Part shown: positions 1 through 6,972 of the stretch, in pieces
Position numbering within the stretch: position 1 is the first letter of the stretch
Layout: the number at the start of each line of letters is the position of its first letter
Assembly (NCBI GenBank): GCA_046094825.1
Contig: JBJTIF010000062.1
Coordinates: 1-6,972, forward strand
Length of the DNA: 6,972 nucleotides
Reading direction: 5' to 3'
Source: JBJTIF01 sp046094825
GTDB lineage: Bacteria; Actinomycetota; UBA4738; HRBIN12
Made by a program: the position numbers and the translations under genes
The notes under the pieces: generated by a model
The model's input: only the letters and a program-made list of their open reading frames with translations
Told to the model about the DNA's origin: nothing
The model's database searches: none

Positions 1-79
1 TCCGTCCGGCCCGCAGCAGGTCGTCGACCGGTGCATCGGGCCATCGCAAGGGCGCGGGGACGAGCACCGGCCGCGCACC
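1..79. repeat. 79-bp perfect inverted repeat, left arm
   Basis: Bases 1-79 are the exact reverse complement of 982-1060, with base i pairing to base 1061-i. Identity stops at base 80 (t) against 981 (g). The partner copy lies in good coding sequence of the YfhO-like gene. This arm sits exactly at the window edge and supplies an implausible Arg-rich start to the frame. A perfect palindromic fold-back at a contig end is most simply an assembly or library chimera. Confidence 0.9.
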
Positions 80-1929
80 TCTCGCACGGGGTCGTCATCG
101 CGACGACGCTCGCGGTCGCCGTCCTCCTCGCGGGGCTCGTCCCCGCCGCGCGGCGCGGGGGGCCGGGCGCCCCCCCCCCCCCCCCCCCCGCCGGCGCGGG
201 CGGCGGGGCCCCCCCGCCCGCCCCGCCCCCCGCGCTCCTCGCGGTCGCGTTCGTCGTCGCGCTCCCGCTCGCGAACCTCGCGATTCTCCTCCCCCACGTC
301 GCGCTCCTCGCCCGCTCGAGCCTCGCGGAGGGCTACACCGCGCTCGGCGGTTCGCTCGCGCGAGCGGCGGGCATCGAGAGCCGCCCCGTCGCGACGGCGG
401 GGGTGTGGTCGGCGTGGCCGCTCGCGCTCGTCTCGACGCCGGGCGCCTACCTCGGCGCCGTCCTCCTCCTCGCGGCGCCCGGCGCGTTCCGGGACGCGCG
501 GCGTCGGCCCCTCGCGATCGCGATCGCCGCCGTCATGGCGATCGCGTACCTCCTCACCCTCGACCTCCTCGTCGGCGCATCGTGGTTCCGTCGCCTCGTC
601 CTCGCGATCCCGTACGGGGACGTCTACCTCCACAACCCGGGGCGGCTCCGACACCTCTGGTACCTCGGCGCGCCGATCCTCGCGGCGATCGGGTTCGAGG
701 CCCACGCGGCGCGTCCGCCCCACGGTCGTGCGGCGGTCGCGTGGTTCGGTGCGCCCGTCGCGCTCCTCCTCGCGTGGCCGCTCGCGGCGGGCGCGCTCCC
801 GCAGCGCCTCGGGGTGTTCGCGGTCGCCGTCGCGATCGCGCTCCTCGTCGCGAACGCGGTGCGCGCGAGGCGCCCGGCGCTCCTCGCGCCAGCGCTCGTC
901 GGCGTGCTCGCGGTCGAACTCCTCGCGGGCGCGCTCTGGTCCTCGTCGTGGGACGGCGGCACGGTGTTCCTCGGCCTCGAGGGTGCGCGGCCGGTGCTCG
1001 TCCCCGCGCCCTTGCGATGGCCCGATGCACCGGTCGACGACCTGCTGCGGGCCGGACGGATCGCCCGGACGCTCCGCGACCGCGCCGGCGACGATCGCTA
1101 CCTCGCGTGGGTCCCGCCGGCCGCCTACTTCACGAAGGGCTACCTCTTCAGCCAGCGGCCCGAGGATCGCCCGGCGCTCCTGCTCGGTCGCTCGATCCTC
1201 TTCGGACTCCACGACGTCCTCGGCTACTCGCCGGTGCAGCTCCCCCGGTACTGGGCCTACCTGCGCGCCACGAACGACCTCCCGCTCTTCTACAACGCAG
1301 CCGCGATCCAGGTGCCGAAGCCCGAGGACGCGCGCCTCCTCGGCATCGGCTGGCTCATCCTCCCCGAGGGCATCGAACCGCCGACCGGCCTCGCCGGCGA
1401 CATCGTCGCCCGCGAGGGTGGGTTCGTCCTCGTGCGGCTCGAGGGCGCGCCGCCGCGCGCCTCGCTCGTCGGGCGGTGGTCCTCCGTCCCCGACGCCGCG
1501 AGCGCGCGGGCCGCGGTCCTCGCGCCGGGGTTCGACGCGGCGACCGAGGCGACGCTCGAGCGGGCGGGGCTCGCACCGACGGAGACCGATGACGGGGCGA
1601 TCGGCGCCGCCGCGTACGCGGAGGAGACGCCCGAGCGGGTCGTCGTGACGGTCGACGCCGCCCGCCCCGCGCTCCTCGTCGTCCGCAACGCCTGGGACGT
1701 CGGGTGGAGCGCCGAGATCGACGGTCGGCCCGCGGAGGTCCTCGTCGCCGACGCGCTCCTGCAGGGGGTCCGCGTGCCCGCGGGCCGCCACGAGGTGCGA
1801 CTCACCTACCGCGAACCGACGATCGGCCGGGGCCTCGCGCTCTCGGCGATCGCGTGGGGTGCCCTCGTCGCGGCGATGGCGCTCGGGCGATCCCGGCGCC
1901 GGCGCCACCCGGCGCCGCGCGCCACCTGA
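1..1929 (+). CDS. YfhO-family multi-pass membrane protein, 5'-incomplete
   Basis: The frame is open to the left edge, so the gene is 5'-truncated. A GTG at 31 would give 632 residues, but it lies inside a suspect inverted repeat (1-79) and is not a credible start. Counting from that GTG, hydrophobic segments lie near residues 21-40, 68-94, 139-150, 160-182, 208-228, 235-258, 260-278, 286-304 and 601-618, with a large extramembrane region at about 310-598. Family-like features are the PGRLRHLWYLG stretch (203-213), LGYSPVQLPRYWAYL (397-411), and a C-terminal beta-rich block with NAWDVGWSAEIDGRPAE (553-569) and VPAGRHEVRLTYREP (582-596) before the last membrane span. This layout is typical of YfhO-like (GT-C-type) proteins, which in Firmicutes are linked to teichoic acid glycosylation; the substrate here is unknown. 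Residues about 43-68 are a Pro/Gly/Ala run encoded by a poly-C tract and may be a sequencing artefact. The gene ends in TGA and converges on prfB. Family call is fairly secure, exact function is not. Confidence 0.75.
   Translation, partial: SVRPAAGRRPVHRAIARARGRAPAAHLSHGVVIATTLAVAVLLAGLVPAARRGGPGAPPPPPPAGAGGGAPPPAPPPALLAVAFVVALPLANLAILLPHVALLARSSLAEGYTALGGSLARAAGIESRPVATAGVWSAWPLALVSTPGAYLGAVLLLAAPGAFRDARRRPLAIAIAAVMAIAYLLTLDLLVGASWFRRLVLAIPYGDVYLHNPGRLRHLWYLGAPILAAIGFEAHAARPPHGRAAVAWFGAPVALLLAWPLAAGALPQRLGVFAVAVAIALLVANAVRARRPALLAPALVGVLAVELLAGALWSSSWDGGTVFLGLEGARPVLVPAPLRWPDAPVDDLLRAGRIARTLRDRAGDDRYLAWVPPAAYFTKGYLFSQRPEDRPALLLGRSILFGLHDVLGYSPVQLPRYWAYLRATNDLPLFYNAAAIQVPKPEDARLLGIGWLILPEGIEPPTGLAGDIVAREGGFVLVRLEGAPPRASLVGRWSSVPDAASARAAVLAPGFDAATEATLERAGLAPTETDDGAIGAAAYAEETPERVVVTVDAARPALLVVRNAWDVGWSAEIDGRPAEVLVADALLQGVRVPAGRHEVRLTYREPTIGRGLALSAIAWGALVAAMALGRSRRRRHPAPRAT
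157..236. repeat. Low-complexity G/C tract with a 20-C run
   Basis: A G-run (157-162) is followed by an uninterrupted run of 20 C at 170-189 and then by blocks of only C and G up to about 236. It keeps the reading frame of the YfhO-like gene but encodes only Pro, Gly and Ala between two believable membrane segments. Long C runs in otherwise ordinary coding DNA suggest poor sequence quality here, for example G-run errors of two-colour sequencing read from the other strand, though a real proline-rich linker cannot be excluded. Confidence 0.7.
982..1060. repeat. 79-bp perfect inverted repeat, right arm
   Basis: This is the partner of bases 1-79 in opposite orientation. It encodes roughly residues 318-343 of the YfhO-like protein in normal continuous coding sequence, so it is presumably the genuine copy and the edge copy is derived from it. 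Confidence 0.9.
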
Positions 1930-1933
1930 CCCC

Positions 1934-3038
1934 CTACGTCGCGCGCGACGCCGCGCGACGCCGGAGCTCCGCGACGACGAGGGTCTCGAGGTCACCGTCG
2001 AGGACGCGGTCGACGTCGCCGATCTCCACGTCGGTGCGGTGGTCCTTCACCATCCGGTACGGCGCGAGGACGTAGGACCGGATCTGCGAACCGAAGTCGA
2101 TGCCCATCCGCGCACCGCGGAGCGTCTCGATCTGCTCCTCGCGCTTGCGGCGCTCCATCTCCGCGAGGCGGGCCTTCAGGATCCGCATCGCGACGGCGCG
2201 GTTCTGGAGCTGCGACCGCTCGTTCTGGCAGGCGGCGGAGAGGCCGGAGGGGAGGTGCGTGATCCGGACCGCCGAGTCGGTCGTGTTCACGGATTGGCCA
2301 CCCGGGCCGCTCGACCGGTACACGTCGATCCGGAGGTCCTTCGGATCGATCTCGATGTCCTCCTCGTCCGTGGCCTCGAGGAGGGGGATCACGTCGAGGT
2401 TCGCGAACGAGGTGTGCCGTCGCTTCGCGGCGTCGAACGGGGAGATGCGGACGAGTCGGTGGACGCCGTGCTCCGCAGACAGGAGCCCGTACGCGTTCGC
2501 GCCCTTCACGACGAACGTCGCGCTCTTCACGCCGGCCTCCTCGCCGGGGAGGACCTCGTCGAGCTCGACCTGGAAGCCCTCGCGCTCCGCCCACCGCAGG
2601 TACATCCGCAGGAGCATCTCCGCCCAGTCCTGGGATTCCGTGCCGCCCGCGCCCGCGTGGAGCGTCGCCACGGCGTCGTTGCCGTCGTAGGCACCGCCGA
2701 GGAGCGTCGCGAGCTCGAGGCGCTCGAGGTCGCGACCGAGGTCGGCGATGGCTCGGTCGAGCTCCGACCGCATCCCCGGATCATCCTCCTCGGCGAGGAG
2801 CTCATCCATGGCGGTCGCGTCGTCGAACCGGGCGAGGAACGCGTCGTGGCGCTCGAGCTCGGCGCGCAGGCGCGCGAGGCGGGTCGTCAGCTGCTGCGCG
2901 CGGGCCTGGTCGGACCAGAGGTCGGGGTCGGCCGTCTGCTCCTCGAGCGACGCGGCCTCGGCGCGCTTGGCGTCGAGGTCAAAGGAACTCCTTCGCGGCC
3001 GCGATGCGCTCTGCGAGGTCGGCGAGACGGACGTCCAT
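1934..3038 (-). CDS. prfB: Peptide chain release factor 2, with programmed +1 frameshift
   Basis: RF2 recognises UGA and UAA in the ribosomal A site and triggers peptidyl-tRNA hydrolysis. Translation starts at ATG 3038-3036 and reads MDVRLADLAERIAAAKEFL, then meets UGA (2981-2979). A +1 shift skips base 2981 and continues DLDAKRAEAASL in the next frame. The joined product is 367 residues, close to the 365 of E. coli RF2. In joined numbering, the stop-codon-reading SPF tripeptide is at 199-201 within RISPFDAAKRRHTSFA. The catalytic GGQ is at 246-248 within YRSSGPGGQSVN. The residue matching E. coli Thr246 is Ser242, the kind of small residue usual in other bacteria. HAGAGGTESQDWAEM (127-141) and GSQIRSYVL (316-324) are further RF2 family stretches. 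The start lies 21 bases after the secA stop without a clear Shine-Dalgarno, which suggests one operon and translational coupling. A longer frame running upstream to 3169 is spurious: it overlaps the secA end and lacks RF2-like sequence before the shift site. The stop is TAG, which RF1 reads. Confidence 0.96.
2979..2993 (-). promoter_or_regulatory. RF2 autoregulatory +1 frameshift signal
   Basis: On the minus strand the bases read AAGGAG TTC CTT TGA, followed by C. This holds all the known elements of the prfB recoding site: an internal Shine-Dalgarno-like AAGGAG (2993-2988), a 3-base spacer, the slippery CTT codon (2984-2982), and the UGA stop (2981-2979) with a C after it, which makes termination weak. 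In the known mechanism, low RF2 makes the ribosome pause at UGA, the peptidyl-tRNA slips from CUU to UUU, and full-length RF2 is made. High RF2 terminates translation after 19 residues. Confidence 0.96.
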
Positions 3039-3059
3039 GCGCGCGAGTCTACGGGTCCG

Positions 3060-5741
<2,682 letters not shown>

Positions 5742-5747
5742 GCGTCG

Positions 5748-5751
5748 CCTC
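5748..5751 (-). promoter_or_regulatory. secA ribosome binding site
   Basis: GAGG on the minus strand is followed by CGACGC and then GTG (5741-5739), a 6-base spacing. No comparable Shine-Dalgarno precedes the alternative GTG at 5753. This supports the 893-residue start. Confidence 0.55.
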
Positions 5752-5770
5752 ACCGGTGCCGGGGAAGCCG

Positions 5771-5776
5771 AGTCTA
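5771..5776 (-). promoter_or_regulatory. Weak -10-like hexamer upstream of secA
   Basis: TAGACT on the minus strand matches the TAnnnT pattern of a -10 element, 29 bases before the secA GTG and downstream of the closing helix of the RNA. No convincing -35 sequence is seen at the usual spacing. It is one of very few AT-containing hexamers in this gap, so a separate secA promoter is possible but weakly supported. Confidence 0.2.
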
Positions 5777-5792
5777 GCGGCGGTGGGAGGAG

Positions 5793-6033
5793 GGGCCCGC
5801 GTCCGGCTGACCTGGTCTTTGGCCCCACACTCGCCTGCGGAGGGGATCGCCGCCCCAGGGGGACGACTTAGCGCCTTCTCCGGGCGGGGTCACCCTCGCC
5901 CGGGCAGGACTTACGTCTAAACCGCACCATGCTCAGCGACCAAGGGTCGCCTTACGTGGGTCGCTTCGCCTGCGGCTGGCATCGACTACCGGGGAGCTGC
6001 TCCCCGGGCAACCACAGACCCGGACGCGGACCC
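5793..6033 (-). ncRNA. Structured non-coding RNA, raiA-motif candidate
   Basis: The comF-secA gap has no credible protein gene but folds well as minus-strand RNA. The ends, 6033-6020 and 5806-5793, form a 14-bp closing helix. A GUCU/AGAC extension (6019-6016) is possible across an 8-base bulge. Inside, in order, are a hairpin of 8 bp with a CAG loop (6007-6000 with 5996-5989), a 7-bp helix (5977-5971 with 5926-5920) enclosing a second 7-bp helix (5965-5959 with 5941-5935), and a 10-bp hairpin with one bulge and a UGA loop (5903-5880). The closing helix and the first 7-bp helix each contain one G-U pair that would be C-A on the plus strand, which fixes the orientation. The hairpin at 6007-5989 has no following U-tract, so it is not a standard terminator. 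Known of the raiA-motif class: large structured RNAs of Firmicutes and Actinobacteria found near raiA and comFC genes. Size and place fit; class membership is inference. A processed leader of secA or an unnamed RNA class are alternatives. Confidence 0.6.
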
Positions 6034-6041
6034 GTCGGGAG

Positions 6042-6683
6042 TTAGGAGCGGGCGAGGGCACGGGCGGCGGCGAGGACCACGACGCGGCGGGCACCCGCCG
6101 CGCGGAGCGCCGCCGCGCACGCCGCGACGGTCGCGCCGGTCGTCACGACGTCGTCGACGAGCAGGACGGTGGGCGGCGCGGGGCGGCGGGCGGTGAAGGC
6201 CCCCGCCATCGCGACGCGGCGCTCCGCCGCCCCGCGCCGCGCCTGGGGCGCGGTCTCGCGGGTGCGATCGAGGAGCCGGAGCACCGGGAGCTCGAGGTGG
6301 CGGGCGACCGCATGAGCGAGGAGCTTCCCCTGATCGAAGCCGCGCTCGCGGCGGCGCCGCCGACCGAGCGGTGCCCACGTGACGGCGCGGGCGGCGTCCC
6401 CCGCGTCGATCGCACCGGTCCGCGCGGACTCGACCATCGGCGTCGCGAGGGCGCCGACGACCTGTCGCGCGCCGGAGAACTTCAGGTTCAGGACCGCGCG
6501 ACGCGCGGCGCCCTCGTAGGCGAACGGGGCGAGGACCGCATCGACCCCGGGAGGGGGCTCCTCGCCGCTTCGGCCGATGACGCGCACGAGCGTCTGCGCG
6601 CACGTCGGGCAGAACGGCCCCTCGCCCCGCGTGCAGGCCGCGCAGCGCGGCGGGAAGAGCGCATCGACGAGGCGGGCGAGCAC
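6042..6683 (-). CDS. comFC: ComF-family phosphoribosyltransferase-like protein
   Basis: The product has 213 residues from GTG 6683-6681. The N-terminus LVDALFPPRCAACTRGEGPF continues to a second Cys pair, giving zinc-finger cysteines C14, C17, C25 and C28, as in ComFC/GntX-type proteins. The core is a type I phosphoribosyltransferase fold: RRAVLNLKFSGAR (61-73), WAPLGRRRRRERGFDQGKLL (103-122) matching the family's P...R..RGFNQ region, and the PRPP-binding loop VLLVDDVVTTGAT (173-185) with Asp177-Asp178. In competent bacteria ComFC works in uptake or integration of transforming DNA; the reaction it catalyses is not well defined, and many non-competent species carry it. An in-frame TAG at 6695-6693 rules out a farther-upstream start, although no Shine-Dalgarno directly precedes the GTG. 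The gene ends in TAA about 8 bases before the structured RNA, and the two may be co-transcribed. Confidence 0.9.
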   Translation of the reverse strand: MLARLVDALFPPRCAACTRGEGPFCPTCAQTLVRVIGRSGEEPPPGVDAVLAPFAYEGAARRAVLNLKFSGARQVVGALATPMVESARTGAIDAGDAARAVTWAPLGRRRRRERGFDQGKLLAHAVARHLELPVLRLLDRTRETAPQARRGAAERRVAMAGAFTARRPAPPTVLLVDDVVTTGATVAACAAALRAAGARRVVVLAAARALARS

Positions 6684-6724
6684 CGCGCGACGCTACGCCG
6701 CGATGCTGCGGTGGAACACCTCCG

Positions 6725-6904
6725 TCAGGGCAGCGGGACGTCGATCGCGGCGGTCGCGCCCTCGGCGGAGAACGCGAGCCGCAACGCCCCGTGCGAGCGC
6801 AGGAGCGGGTACGTCGTGATGCGACCGCGACCGGCGGCGTCCATCTCGACCTCGAGCACGGGCACGTCGGTGCCGTCGGCGGTCGCGACGACCTCGGGGG
6901 TCAT
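6725..6904 (-). CDS. Unrecognised small or 5'-incomplete protein
   Basis: A frame from ATG 6904-6902 to TGA 6727-6725 encodes 59 residues beginning MTPEVVATADGTDVPVLEV and ending AIDVPLP. Its codon use (CTC, GTC, GAC, GCC and GCG) is like the neighbouring genes, and alternating hydrophobic and polar residues suggest beta-strands. It lies 41 bases upstream of comF on the same strand. The frame remains open leftward into the C-run at the window end, so this may be the C-terminal part of a longer gene with its beginning lost in poor sequence; no Shine-Dalgarno can be judged. No family is recognised and no function is proposed. Confidence 0.45.
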   Translation of the reverse strand: MTPEVVATADGTDVPVLEVEMDAAGRGRITTYPLLRSHGALRLAFSAEGATAAIDVPLP

Positions 6905-6972
6905 CGGGGGGGGGGGGCGGGCAGGGGGCGAGCGAGGGGGGGGGCCGCCCGCCCGGCCGCGGGCCGCCCGGC
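6905..6972. repeat. Low-complexity G-run contig end
   Basis: Runs of 12 G (6906-6917) and 9 G (6936-6944), among blocks of almost only G and C, fill the last 68 bases. The change from normal coding sequence is abrupt. This resembles sequencing or assembly decay at a contig edge, and nothing biological is assigned here. Confidence 0.65.

Noticed and set aside
554..1030. Minus-strand frame starting MHRAIARARG, identical to the start of the left-edge + strand frame
   Set aside because: It is antisense to the YfhO-like gene. The shared start is only the consequence of the 79-bp inverted repeat.
5742..5828. Longer SecA start at GTG 5828
   Set aside because: The extra 29 residues are Pro/Ser/Arg-rich, unlike SecA N-termini, and overlap the closing helix of the structured RNA. 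The GTG at 5741 has a Shine-Dalgarno.
5989..6007. Rho-independent terminator after comF
   Set aside because: The 8-bp GC hairpin is strong but is followed by GTAGTCG rather than a U-tract, and it fits better as an internal hairpin of the structured RNA.
5793..6033. tmRNA, RNase P RNA, SRP RNA or T-box leader in the comF-secA gap
   Set aside because: No GGTTCGA-type tRNA arm or tag frame, no RNase P conserved core, no SRP GGAAG-type apical loop, and only a vague likeness (GAGGGTGACC) to a T-box sequence.

Overview
The window is very GC-rich bacterial chromosomal DNA. Leucine codons are mostly CTC, GTG starts are common, and codons strongly favour G or C in third position. This fits an uncultured Actinobacteriota or Chloroflexota-type organism, but the sequence alone does not decide between them. 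Both ends look like degraded contig ends rather than natural DNA. The left end carries a 79-bp inverted copy of sequence found about 1 kb inside the window, followed by a 20-C run. The right end dissolves into G-runs.

Layout, left to right. (1) A 5'-incomplete gene on the + strand (1-1929) encodes a multi-span membrane protein of the YfhO type. (2) Facing it, with only 4 bases between the stop codons, is a minus-strand cluster that reads from right to left: a small or partial unrecognised ORF (6904-6725), a ComF-family phosphoribosyltransferase-like gene (6683-6042), a 300-base gap holding a probable structured RNA (about 6033-5793), secA (5741-3060) and prfB (3038-1934). The order comF, (hpf/raiA), secA, prfB matches the well-known Bacillus-type neighbourhood, except that the hpf/raiA gene is absent here.

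Main points. prfB, encoding release factor 2, is split by an in-frame UGA at codon 20 with the canonical +1 frameshift site (AAGGAG-TTC-CTT-TGA-C). A conventional ORF call misses the true start and reports a spurious N-terminus. The comF-secA gap is closed by a 14-bp long-range helix, with further nested helices inside. In two of these helices the only imperfect pair is G-U on the minus strand but C-A on the plus strand, so the RNA should be read with comF and secA. Its place, size and structure make it a candidate member of the raiA-motif RNA class. That identity is inferred from position and folding, not from a database match.

How the genes fit together: SecA is the motor ATPase of the Sec translocon. 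RF2 ends translation at UGA and UAA, and here secA itself ends in UGA just upstream of prfB. ComF proteins are DNA-uptake-linked PRTase-like proteins. The YfhO-like protein is probably an envelope glycosylation enzyme in a separate transcription unit. No CRISPR array, tRNA, rRNA or insertion sequence was seen.
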